The position numbers were made by a program, and so were the translations under genes. The notes under the pieces are model-generated. The model saw only the letters and a program-made list of their open reading frames with translations, ran no database searches and had not been told where the DNA came from. Positions 37,214-49,100 of a stretch of 64,000 nucleotides of DNA are shown here, piece by piece. Source of the stretch: Escallonia rubra (lineage: Eukaryota > Streptophyta > Magnoliopsida > Escalloniales > Escalloniaceae); the NCBI GenBank assembly GCA_033065855.1, contig JAVXUO010002263.1:184756-248755 (forward strand), read 5' to 3'. Position 1 is the first letter of the stretch, and the number at the start of each line of letters is the position of its first letter.

Positions 37214-38079
37214 TGCACTTGAGGGTTTCACACTTTATAAGCCTTAGTCTATCTTTTGTCTATCCAATGCAAGATTGCACCTGTTTTTTTTTTTTTTGGC
37301 TATATGTATCGTTTTCCCTAACCTTGAGTGTGAATGTCCTAGGCAATGACAACTTTTTGTTCATCTTACCTAATATCGCCATTCTTAGTAGATTGGCTCA
37401 AGAGCTATGTTCATCCATAACTCTGGACAAGCTGTTCATAATCAGCAATACTGCCTCTCTATTATCCTCTATATCTCTAGATTTCTCTCTTCCCTTCTAT
37501 CATCTTCTCACTGTATCTTCACCTCCCAAAGAACCTTGAATCTTTCTCATCACCTTTTCGTTTCCATAGAAATCAATTGCAGCAAAGGAAGTATCTTGAA
37601 CTTTCTACCCTTCGTTTCCAACCTTGTTGAACCTTGCACTACCGACTTGAGCGAGTATAAAAAGAGGCTATAACCTTCGTTTTGGCTTTCAAGCAAAGTG
37701 GGTCTTCCATGTGTGAGTTTGAATGGTCAAGTGAGTATAGTTCTGTAATGCTTCACTGTGTGTGAGTGCAAGTATTGTCCTAATATATTAGTAGGTCAAG
37801 TATTTGAGTTATTACTTGTACCCTTCTCGTATAAAAGTGTTTTTATGTTGATAAAGTTATCCTTTGGTGTTTACCAAGTGCCTATTTTTTCTCTGAATTT
37901 TGGTAGCAGATCTTGGCAGTGAGGGACCAATATTTTGTAATCAAAGCTTATCGGTTAGGGATCGGGGTGGGTGTGCTATACGAAAATTCTTATTCGTGCA
38001 CCTTTAATGACTATGAAGTAGTCGGTCTGAGACCGGGCTTGCTTTATACTAGAGAAAATTATATCAAGCCATGATGACA

Positions 38080-39540
38080 GATTTTGAGGTGATTGGCACA
38101 ATGAAAAAGCTCAAGGGGCGCAACCGTGCTCGTCGCAGAGTTTGATGCAATCATACTTGGAAGGCCAAGAATTGTGGGAGCTCATTGGTGGCAATGAGAG
38201 AGTTGCACTGTGGAAGTGGAAATCAAAAGTTAGTAAGGCCGTGTATATTATCAAAGTTTTTGTCAAGGATAATATTTTGATGCACTTAAAGAATGCAAAA
38301 ACACCAAAAGAGGCTTGAGACATACTTGCATGCTGATATCGGAAGAAAAATAAAATGCGACTCCAGTATCTCGAGAACGAGCTAATGGGAATAAAGCAAG
38401 GTAGCATGACATCGACCACTGTTTTACAAAAGTTAAGTCTTTCTCTGATGAAATCTCTGGATTAGACGCTGAAGGTAAAATATTGATTTTGAATTAAAAG
38501 AATAGTTATTAAAGGGTTTAGACCCAAATAATATGGATTTATTGTGGCAGTCCAAGGATGGCCTACTTCGCCATCATTGAAGAACTTAGATAAGTTGTTG
38601 GCCAATTAAGAAAGTTTGGCCAAATAACCAGCAGGGGTCGCACTAAAGAGCGAGGAAGAGGCACTCTTTAGCAACGAGAGAAAAGATCGATTCAACAGGT
38701 GGGAAGTTCATAAATCGAGTTCTGCAGATAAATAAAAATAGCATAAATCCTCAGAGGACTAAAAGAATGGGAGCTTCACAAAGTCACAAAGGGAAGCAAC
38801 AACCTTATACAAATAGGCAACACTTCGATAAATGTTTTCATTATGACAAGAAAGGTCACTTTGCACGAGCTTGCCGCTATTAAAAAAACCGATGAAGGAA
38901 ATGCTGCTACACCAACTGGCTACGCAGAAGTAAGCAGTGAAGAAGAGCTGGATGCTCGAGCATCATTTGCCATAAGTAAGAGAATCAGCAAAGAAGAAGA
39001 GATGGACTTTGATCGAAGAAATATTGAGGACCTGAATTGCGCACACATGATCATAGAGGACAGTGCTATAGAGCAAGCATTAAACGCGACCTTTCCTGAA
39101 TAAGTCAACTACACCAGTGATTTGATCGTCGACTTTAGATGTTCAAACCATATGACAGGTGACAGGTGACAAGAAAAAGATTGAGAGATTGTCTGAATAT
39201 GAAAGACATCGTGTCGTTGTAACAACTAATAATTCAAGGTCAGCAATCGCCCACGTCTGCAAGGTAATGATCACACCACGGTTTTGTCCGTGTCAAGTAC
39301 AGCTCCAAGATGTTTATCATGTACCAAGCACGCAGAAAAACTTGGTATCTCAGCTAAAATCTTCAGGCAATTATGCGGTGTTTGGTCCAGATGACTTTAA
39401 AATATGTCTTTGAGTCATACTTGATGAACCAAGTATGGATGGTTGGCAATTGGAGTCCGTCTATGTAATGTCAAAGGGAACAACATACATTGACAAAGTG
39501 CAAAAGAATGAAACAGTAGACATGAGGCATGCAAGCTTGG
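38080..39540 (+). pseudogene. Broken Copia gag and protease region
   Basis: Gag is fragmented between 38080 and 38830. The zinc knuckle at 38833-38874 reads CFHYDKKGHFARAC, so the second Cys of CX2CX4HX4C is replaced by Tyr. Near 39125 the protease reads VDFRCSNHMTGD, with the catalytic DSG changed to DFR and a stop soon after. LQDVYHVPSTQKNL (39304) and a gag-pre-integrase piece ETVDMRHASLGM (about 39510-39545) follow. The region is clearly inactive. Confidence 0.7.
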
Positions 39541-39554
39541 TATGTATAGAGTAA

Positions 39555-42500
39555 AGGGCACTTGCTAAACACGAAAAAATAGTTTTTGTGATATAAAAAC
39601 ACTTTATACAAGAAGGGTAGGAGTAATAACACTCAAATACTTGACCTAGTTACACACTAGGAGAATACTTGCACTCATACACAATGAAACCTCACTTGAC
39701 CAAACACTTATATATGGAAGACCACTTTGCTTGGACGCCAAAATGAAGGTCATATCCTCCTTTTATACTAAGCTCAAGTCAGTGGTGGAGGATTCAAGAA
39801 GGATGGAGATGAAAGGGAGGTTCAAGATGTTTCCTTTTGTTGTAATAAGTTTCTAGAGGAGGTGCGAAGATTCTAGATTCTTTGAAAGTGAAGAGGCAGT
39901 GAGAAGATGATAGAATGGTAGAGAGAAATCCAGAGATGTAAATATTCTAGAGAGGGAGAGGCAGTGTTGCTGTTGTTTTTAACACTCCACCGTTGAACTT
40001 CATTCGAGTAGTCATATTCGAGCTGTTCACGAAAATCTACAAGCTTTGTAGCGTTGAGTCCTTTGTAAACAGATCTGCCACTTGCTCGTCAGTTTGGATT
40101 GTAGCCATCTCTATTTCTCCTTGCAAAACTCTATCTCTTGTACAGTGGTAATGCACCTCTACATGTTTAGTTCACAAATGGAATATTGGATTCTTTGCCA
40201 ACTGTTTTGCAGACATGTTATCACAAAATAATCTCAAGTCATACTCAACTGACTAATGTAAGTCTAGAGTTGTATTAACTACGAACATTCCTGAGTTGTC
40301 ATAGCTGATGCTCGATATTCAGCTTTGATTGTTGACAGTAACACCGTGGGTTGTCTCTTGCTGCACCAAGAGACTGCTCGTGAACCAAGACTGAACACAT
40401 AACGAGTGATGTTTCACCTCTTCTAAACAAGATGCCATAATCAATGGTATTTTTAACATACCTTATGATTCGTCGAACCGTGAGGTGAGGTTTTTTTGGT
40501 GTTTACCTGAAGCAATTTACTACTCCAATTGCAAAGGCGATATCATGTATCGTCAATGTTAGGTAGATTAAACTACCTAACAATTGTTGGTACATGCATC
40601 TTCCAATTCCTTGCCTTCTACTGCACAGAGCTTGGCATTGGGTTCCATAGGTGTTGAAATTCATTTTCACTCCAACATCATATATCTCTATACTGTATGT
40701 CTTGCATATTTTTGTAGGCACAAGTACAAAAGTTCACTTGTACGATCAACTTCAAGCCCTAGAAAATGGTTAAGCTCGCTAGGCTCTTTCATCTAAAATC
40801 GGACAGATAAATTCTCTCTTTTTTTACGAATCTAATTTGATTATCAACATAAACTAGTACTACAACTAGTTTACTTCCACAAACCTTGATAAACAAGCTC
40901 GAGGGTGCTGGTGAAAAAGTGTAACCACTCTGTACTAAAGATTCGGAAATCTTACCGTACCACGCCCTGGGAGCTTGTTTAAATCGTAAAGTGCCTTCCT
41001 CAGCTTGCGTACAAACTCCGGGTGTATCTTGTTCTCGAAGCCTCTTGGTTGTTCTATGTATATATCTCTATCTATTTCTCTGTATAGGAAGTCATTCTTC
41101 GCATCCATTTTTTAGAGTTTCCATGATTTGCTTGCTTCACGTGCTAACAAGACACACACTGTTGTAAGCTTTACTGCTGGATAAAATGTCTCTTTAATAT
41201 TTGAGTTTATATTGTTGTGAAAAGTCGTGAGCCACAAGCCGTGATTTGTACCTCTCGACTAAATTATCTGAACGAGTTTTCACTTTGTAAATCCATCGAC
41301 AAGTTATGGGTTCACATCTTTAGGCCTAGGTTCCAGCTTTCAAGTTTGATTTTCTTAAGTGCTTGGTATTCTTCTTCTATTGACTTCATCCACTCCTTGC
41401 TTTTGGAAGCTTCATCATAGCTTGTTGGCTCTTTTATCTCGGCTAGAACAATGTAACTTGCGGTTACGTTTTCATATTAGCCTAGTCGTGCCTCCTCTGG
41501 AGTCTTATGATATGCCCTAGTTTGCCATCGCTGATCTGATCTTTCTATTGTCAAATCAGGCTCTTGAATAGCTTCACTAATTTCTGGCCTCAACTATACG
41601 ATGTATTGGGGACTTGATTGCTTTGCAACTTTTTCGAACGCGATCCTTTCGTCCATCTTCCCCTTAATCTCACTAAAATCCTGAAGAACCACCTCTTGTG
41701 GTGACCACCAAGAAGAAGTTTCACCAAACATGACATTTTGTGATGTATAGCATCGACCAATTGTAGGATCACAGCATCTCCACCCTTTTCTTTCATTAGT
41801 ATATCCCACAAAGATGTACCGGATTGCCTTCTTATCAAACTTTTCGCGTAACTCATCAGGTACAAAACCATAGCGCACACATCCAAAGACTCTGAACTGG
41901 CTTACCGTCGGTTTCATATTCCACGACATCTGAAAGGGTGAGATAAAACCAAGTTTTGCTTGTGGTAGCCGATTAATTACACGAGCTATTGTCTTCATGT
42001 ATTCGGCCCGAAATTGACTTTGTGCATTTTTTGGAATGTAGCATGTTTGGTCATTGTTTCCGCAAGATGTCGATTTTTTCTTTCAACCGTACCGTTTTGT
42101 TGTGGCGTTCCTGGACATGTCAATTTCTTCAAAATTGCACCTTTTCAAATATTCTGATAATTTTTCTGATGTATACTCTCCCCCGTTTTCTATGCGTAGG
42201 CATTATATATTTTTTTTAAGTTTTCCTTCAACCTTTTCTTGAAATTGGTTGAACTTTCTAGATGTTCGGATTTTTCTTTAATAAAGTATAAGTCGTACCT
42301 TGAGTAGTCATCGATAGAGGTTACCATCTATCACATTCTTCCAAGTGATAGTTGTCTTACTCGGCTGAACACGTCCGAGTGTACAAGCTTTAGAGGTTCT
42401 TTCCCTCTGGATTTTGACTCCTGATATGGTAGTTGGTGTGCCTTCCCATACTGGCAACCGGCACACACAAATCTCCTCGGACCTCAAGTTGGGAGGACCT

Positions 42501-42800
42501 TCATAAAAAAATTTATTTATCATTATTTTAACTTATCGTAAATGACATGTCCCAGGCCTGACGTGTGCCACACGTCTATTATTTCATCTTTTTGCACTTT
42601 GTCAATGTATGCAATATATGCTGACATTATGTAGACAAACTCTTGGTTCATCAATTATTACTGATCTTCGACATACTTTAACATCGCCTGAACCAACCGT
42701 CACGTATTTGCCTGAAGATGTTAGCTGAGACATCGAGGCCAAGTTTTTCTTCTCATCTGGTACGTGATAGACATCCTGCAGCTGCACTTGACCCGAACTA
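39555..42800 (-). mobile_element. Inverted Copia copy (LTR plus pol) inside the plus-strand Copia
   Basis: A 3' LTR in minus orientation (about 39555-39984, starting tgttaaaaacaacagcaac) is preceded by minus-strand pol: RT end at 40503-40721 (AFAIGV, GSLIYL), integrase C-part at 41594-41998 (VFGCVRYGFVPDELREKFD, FVGY) and protease/pre-integrase at 42602-42830 (GQVQLQDVYHVPDEKKNL). It is truncated before gag and lacks a 5' LTR. It belongs to the same family as its host element. Confidence 0.75.
41594..41998 (-). pseudogene. Copia integrase C-terminal fragment
   Basis: This 134-codon open frame has ARVINRLPQAKLGFISPFQM, then the post-integrase block FRVFGCVRYGFVPDELREKF, RYIFVGYTNERKGWRC and an NVMFGE-type segment. 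These are standard for Copia pol between integrase and RT. Upstream catalytic integrase sequence (41999-42560) is broken by stops. Confidence 0.75.
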
Positions 42801-43590
42801 AAAGAGCTTGGCGAGTAGCAAGAGACAAATATGAGATTTGTCGAACAAGAGAAAATTTGTATGTCCGATTCCAGATAAAAGAGCTTGGTGAGCTTGTCCA
42901 TTTCAGGGGCTTGAAGTTGATTTTACAAATAAAAGTTTATTCATATACTAACAAAATTATGCAAGAGATATATTACAGAGATCTGGAATGTTGGAGTGCA
43001 AACCAAGTTGAAAAATTATCGGGCCCAGTGCCAAGCTTTGTTTATTAGATGGCAAGGACTTGGAAGATGCATTGATGTACCGGCAACTGGTAAATTGACA
43101 ATGCCTGATATCGCCTTTGCAGTTGGAGTCGTAAGTCGGTCTATGCAAACACTTACCTCGAAATGGTTCGACAAATCAGGAGGTATGTTAAAAGTACAAT
43201 TCAGTATGGCGCCTTGTATAAGATCATTTAAGGTAGTAGGCTATAATGATGCTGATTATGCCGAAGATCATGACACAAGCCTATCAACCACTGGTTATTT
43301 ATTCACTCTTGGTTCAGGAGCAGTCTCTGGTGCAGCAGGAGACAACCTACGGTGTCGCTGTCTACAACTGAGGCAAAATATTGAACTCTAGCTATGGCAG
43401 CCCAGAAGTCTATGTGGCTAATGCAACTCTTAAAGGACTTACATCACCAATTGAGTTTGCCGTGAAATTGTTTTGTAATAATATGTCTACGAAACAATTG
43501 GCAGAGAATCCAGTATTCCATGTGCGAACTAAACATGTGGAGGTGCATTACCACTTCTTAAGAGAGAATGTTTTGCAATGAGAAATAGAA
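42800..43590 (+). pseudogene. Copia RT C-terminus and RNase H, plus strand
   Basis: The sequence resumes in RT at FQIKELGELVHFRGLKL. It continues through [37 protein letters not shown] (the ADWAGD-type RNase H start) and the terminal FHVRTKHVEVHYHFLREN block. Frame breaks occur at about 43050 and 43380. It completes the plus-strand Copia up to its 3' LTR. Confidence 0.75.
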
Positions 43591-44368
43591 ATGGCTACTA
43601 CCCAAATGGATAAGCAAGTAGATTTACCAAAGGAGCCAAATCTACCAAGTTCGTAGATTTTCGTGAACAGCTCAGAATGACTACTCATTTGAAGTTCACC
43701 AGTGGAGTCAGTGTTGAGGGAAGTGTTAAAAATCAGCAACACTGCTTCTCTAGGAGCCTTCATCTCTCTAGATTTCTCTTGCCCGTTCCATCATCTACTC
43801 GCCACCTTTTCACCTCTAAAAGAACCTTGAATTTTCTTACGTCCTCTTCATTTCTCTAGAAATCCATTGCGCCAAAGTATCTTGAACCTTCCTTGACCCT
43901 TCATTTCCAACCTTCTTGAACCTTCCTCCACCGACTTGAGCAAGTACGATGTGGCGTTCATTTTGGCATTCAAGCAAAGCGGGTTATTTATATGTGATTG
44001 TTTATGGTCAAGTGAGTTTAGTGTTTCAAAGTGTGGTTTCATTGTGTTTGAGTGCAAGTATTGTCCTAGTGTGTTAGTGGATCAAGTGTTTGTGTGTTAT
44101 TACTTCTACCCTACATCAAAAAAATTATCCTTTGGTGTCTACCAAATGCCCATATTTTATGTACACAAGCTACTAATTCAGTTAAGCTACTATAGCATGG
44201 AGAACCCTTTTGATAGTTATATTTTTTATTTTATTTTTATGGATCAAGCTACTCTAGATAATTATATTTTCTCGAAGGTTGTTTCAGCCCAAGAGACTTG
44301 TTTGAACCCCGGAAAGAATGAAGTTTTTCTAAACAAATTATGACAATGTTAATCCTTATGAGCAATTA

Positions 44369-44680
44369 AAAGTCTGACTAGTCCATGTTAAGGTGGACTG
44401 CGAGTTACGTTAGTCCCACATCGGATGATTGCGAAGACGAATTTTTGACTATTAGATCAAGTTCGGCTCCTCCTATATACGTAAGCCTTCATAGTGGATG
44501 TTGGGATCTCTCTCCTCTACCTAACATGGCATCAAAGCCCATTGTTTACATGGCCTTGAGAGAGCGGTGATTCTTCGGAGACCAGGACTCGAGGGAGCTT
44601 TCATGGTGGGTGGTGGACTCACCCGTGAGGGGGAGATTATTGAGTCCGACTAACTAGCCTTAAAAGGTTTTACATAACGG
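44369..44680 (+). mobile_element. TRIM-like miniature LTR element
   Basis: A 158-bp LTR-like segment (44369-44526) contains tagtcccacatcgg and a TATA-like tatata at 44474 and ends in CA. A primer-binding-like TGGCATCAAAGCCC follows directly at 44527-44540. After about 85 bp comes a purine tract (gtgagggggagatta, 44625-44639), and then TGAGTCCGAC restarts the LTR, matching aaagtctgac at 44369. The 3' LTR is recognisable for only about 40 bp. Confidence 0.5.
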
Positions 44681-44689
44681 TGGTGGTGG

Positions 44690-45582
44690 TTCAAAGTCAA
44701 ATGCGCCCTGCTCCATATTTTCGCTGTTGTGAAGTACGTAATTCTGAGGTTGAGGATTGCCGCTATGTTATAACGGATACTTTTAAGCTATTGCGTGACC
44801 TCTGGATTTAAGTCTTCCATACTTGATGGGGCAGATTTAAATTTTTATTTAGATGTGGCAGAAGCAGACTTGAGTCATCATATTTTCCTGATAACTGTTG
44901 ATGAATTTTAAGATCCGGTAACATTCAAATTTGTACTCTTGCCTTCTGTCATGTTCATGTGCACTATGAGAGGATACCATTTCTCATAATAAGAGTGCAG
45001 AACATCCAATCTTAACACCAATCGTTGGACAATCACTTCCAGTTTGCTGTCCATAGAAGAATCATTGTGGATAAAATGCGTACTTCTGTGTGACCATTGT
45101 GCCTTTACCCTGTACGCATTTTCTAAATACTTGGTCAGTATTGTTTCGGTGGGACTCGAAAGCATAATTCTGTTTCAGGAGCTATCACTATTAACGTTGC
45201 CACATCTATGCTCTGCTACGAATGACCTATTCTGATAAGACGGATAACATTGGAAGGTGCTTTTTGTTGTCTCGTATAGATTTTGCTTTGATTCACTAAG
45301 TTCTTATGAATTTTAGTACGTACGGTCACGATTAGACGAGCATACTTATTGTGTTTGTCAACAATCGTAACCCTCATCGGGGGCAACTGCAACAAAATCT
45401 GTATTTAAAGGAAAGGCATATAGGAAGAAACCAGCATTATAAGGGCCAGACAATTCCCTTCCACTTTCTATCGAAGGGCATCTTTTGGCATATCCTTCTC
45501 TACTCCCATGTCACCATTATTTCTCTGTTCTAGTGTACTTTTTCTTTCTTTCGACTCTTTTCATTGGGCCTATGGAGTTTTT
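44690..45582. other. Intron sequence without recognisable features
   Basis: This non-repetitive stretch lies between the TRIM-like element and the degenerate second MERIT40-like exon. Short ORFs show no family resemblance. It may be original intron sequence. Confidence 0.4.
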
Positions 45583-45700
45583 CTTAGAGAACTTTAGATA
45601 ATGTTCTCGTCGACAGCTTTGGCTGCCGCTGGATTAGCAACTTCATAATTGCAGAGTGTAACACTGGCTTCGCTTCATGTAAAGCAATGAAACAATAACT
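45583..45700 (+). pseudogene. Degenerate second exon of the MERIT40-like gene (tentative)
   Basis: The missing middle of the VWA domain should lie between the two good exons. This interval, after a pyrimidine tract, gives LREL, then SSTALAAAGLATS in one frame. These resemble the family's LRKEF...S.IAALRGLAATS stretch. Nucleotides further on (acactggcttcg, cttcatg, aagcaatgaaac) parallel the codons for LFR..AHEAKKS. Stops (TAG, TAA) and frame slips interrupt it. The call rests on order, position and partial similarity only. Confidence 0.4.
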
Positions 45701-46198
45701 GTTTCTATGCCCTCGCCTGGTCGATGTTACTATAATTATCACCATACATCGATCGTTTCAGTCCCTTTGTATTGTTACGATTGATACCTCTCTTGCTGCT
45801 TAAAAGATGAAACTGTAATGTACTAAAAAACCCCTCTCATTCGGGATTTGTAGGAACAACATGATAATTAGATGTGCACATTAGTATTCTCGTCACGCTT
45901 GGACTCCTTGATTTTGTTTGTTGAAGTTCAACAGTGCCAACTCATTTATCCACTTTGTTATGGGAAACAAATCCAATCTTCTGCAGATATGTTCAGGAGT
46001 TAAATACATGAACTGATTGTTTTTTTTTTTTTTGATAAAAGGCAGAATAGCATATAATCAAAAGAGTTTTCACCCAAAGGTGATTACAAGGACAAAGGTC
46101 AAGACACACATAAGACATTCACCAATTTACAAAAGGCTAAACAAAACAAAGACAAGCAATCACACGAAACCTATGAATTACAGATCCTGTTGCGGCAA

Positions 46199-49100
46199 TT
46201 ATGGCAAAAAGTCATGCACCCAATCCTGGAAGACGTCTATGCGTGCATGGCATGCAAAAGCAGCTAGAGATCTGGATTCCTTAAGCTGAGGCTTCGTGGC
46301 TTTGTCAAAGCTGAACTGATGAAAGTCTGATAATATGTAGCAAAAATCAAACATAATCGGGGTAGTGGTATCAGGGATATCCGCCGTATCCTGAAGCTGA
46401 GCAATCAGAAAATTGGAATCAGTTAATAAAGAGATATGTAATAAATTCTTTTTTCTAGCCCAATAGCAGGCAGTTAGTAATCCTTTAGAGAAAGCAGCAA
46501 AAACATCAGAAGCTGGAAAAGAAATGGTTGCAGAACCACATCGTAATCCGTTATGTGTCTGACATCGTATTCCTAAGCCTGCTTTAAGCACCCTTTTGTT
46601 ATACTGTATAGCAATGACCATTTGGATGGGTCGCAACACCTCGCATGTGCAGAGGGAGGGGTTACGCGTCGGTGTGCTAGAAAGTGCCAAAATAGCTGGG
46701 ATATTGGTACTTGACTTCTGCTTTGGGGTCCTCCGAATTTCGAAGGCGACAACAATATGTTGCACGAGAGTTTTGATACCTTCTATAACAGTAGAAGGCT
46801 GGAAAGGGGTTTGTCTGAATACGAGATTGTTCCGATGAATCCATATGCACCATACGGTGGAAACGATTTGAATGGTTTTTTCCCAAAAATTTGAACATCC
46901 TGATTGGTTTTGAATCCACGCGATCATCCATTCAATAAAGGAGCTGCCAACATTGTTGCTATGAAGGCTTGCTAATCCTCCGAACCAAATTGGTCGCACC
47001 GTTGGGCAATCGAAGAATAAGTGATCAACTGTTTCAGGATGGCTAAGGCATATAGGGCAAGTGTCAGTGTTCGAGATTGTAAGACGATATAGGTTATAGT
47101 AGAGCGGGAGTCTATTCCATAACAATTGCCATATTAAAAAGAGGTGCTTCGAAGGTAAAGGAAGTGCCCAAACTTTCCTCCAAATGTTTGAGTTGAGAGG
47201 AGGAGCGGAGGCTTAGGTACCTCGCTGAATTCTGAGCTCTAGGTTGAGGTTATAAAGCATTCTGTAAGCAGAAGCCACTGAGTATTCACCATTATGTGTT
47301 TCCTTCCAGACTTGAGTGTCGTCCAAACCGTGTGGAGAGACATGGATAGCCAGAATCCTAGCTGATATATCGGGTGGAAATACAGATTTGATCAACTGGG
47401 AATTCCACTCCTGATTAAGGATGAGGTCTTTAACAAAGAGTAACCCATCAAGATTGATAACGGGTAAAGCAAGGGGGAGTTCTGCTACATTCGGAATCCA
47501 ATTGTCATTCCAGATGGAGATCTTATACCTTTTGTTATCACTTGCTGTCCTCTTAGCACTCCACGCCATCCCCAAGAATAGTTACCCGTAGTATGGCTGG
47601 TTCTATTGTTGGGACCCGTAGTATGGCTGGTTCTATTGTTGGGTCGATAGCAGTATTTCCCGTTCAGGACTCTCGCGAGAAGACTATCAGGCTCTTTCAG
47701 AATCCTCCAACTTGTTTTGGCCAACAGAGCTTGATTTGAAAGTCTAGTGTCCTTAAATCCAAGACCTCCTGATATCTTTGGCGCACATAGAGCGTTCCAA
47801 TTTATCCAATTAACAGCGGTAGAACTCTCCGATCCGGCCCACCAGAACTTACACATGATGGAGTTGATAGTTTTGTAAATGAGATTTAGGAATAAGCATA
47901 ACTGCAAGTGGTAATTAAGTAACGTCATTAATACTGAAGAGATAAGGGTTGCTCTACCCGCTTTATTCAGAAGGATTCATTTCCATCCTGCGCATCGCGC
48001 TTGCACTTTTCCTACAAGATCTTTGAAAAATTGTCGTCTTCTAGAAACTATGTCTAGTGAAACTCCCAGGTAAGTACCGAAAAGATCTGAGGACTGTATG
48101 CCTAACCTACTGGCAAGAGATAGGGTCATCTGCTCATCTGAGTTTGGACTTACAGTGATATGCGACTTTTGACGATTGAGTTGTTGTCCGGACTCCTCAC
48201 AATAACTATCCAGTCGAGATTTTAAAGCGAGGCAAGTACAGTCCGACCATTTTGTAAAAATAATGATGTCATCAGCAAAGAAAAGATGGTTTAAAGCTGG
48301 ACTATTCCTTCCTGCTTTAATTCCCGGGATTTGGCCCAAGACTTGGGCCTGGGTGAGGGAAACCGAGAGAACCTCGGCACAGAGAACGAAAAGATAAGGT
48401 GACAATGGGTCCCCTTGTCGGAGACCACAAGTTGGGTAGAATCTGCTTGAAGGAGAGCCGTTGATGAGGATTTGAAACGATACTGTAGACACACATTGCA
48501 TGATGAGGCGAACCAGATGACTGGGAACTTTGACCTTCCCAAGAACAGCTTCAAGAAAGGACCAATTCACTCGATCATAGGCCTTGATCATATCCATTTT
48601 GATAGCACAAAGAGCGGCTTTCCCTTTTTTGTGCAATCTGGTTTTATTTGTAATCTCTTGAGCTATCAGCACATTATCTCCAATATGCCTTCCCCCGACA
48701 AAGGCGTTTTGGAATTCAGAAACGAGAGATGATAGGTGAGGTTTGATTCTATTTGCGATGGTCTTGGAAATAACCTTATAAATGGTATTGCACAAGGAGA
48801 TAGGTCTGAAGTCCTCTGGTTTGAGAGGGTTAGCACATTTGGGGATAAGGACTATGAAAGCATTGTTGGCTTCGCGAAGCATAAAACCAAATCTCAGAAA
48901 GGATAAAACTGCCGCTATAATCGGGCGAGCGGAACCAGCATTTTTGATAGACTAGAGCAGGGATGCCATCGGGTCCTGGTGCCTTAAGAGGCTTAATCTG
49001 AAAAAGGGCCATTCTAACTTCCGCAGCAGTAAAAGGGCGATCAAGGCTCCGAATTTATGAAGGTTGTAACTGTTTGGAAAGACCATGAATGGACGAGAAT

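Larger units (their letters stand above)
37433..44152 (+). mobile_element. Copia retrotransposon (Tork/TNT1-like), interrupted by an inverted copy
   Basis: The 5' LTR (about 37433-37884) and 3' LTR (about 43712-44152) share cagcaa(t/c)actgc, tctctagatttctc, ccgacttgagc and gagtgcaagtattgtccta. A primer-binding site, TGGTAGCAGATC, follows the 5' LTR at 37901. Gag and protease remnants lie at 38080-39540 and RT/RNase H remnants at 42800-43580. The central pol is replaced by minus-strand Copia sequence at about 39555-42800. All coding parts contain stops. Confidence 0.8.

Noticed and set aside
44412-44480. Plant snRNA-type promoter (GTCCCACATCG plus tatata)
   Set aside because: The motif-to-TATA distance is about 50 bp, not the 33-34 bp (Pol II) or about 24 bp (Pol III) of snRNA genes, and no U-snRNA follows. 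A primer-site-like motif and purine tract fit a TRIM element better.
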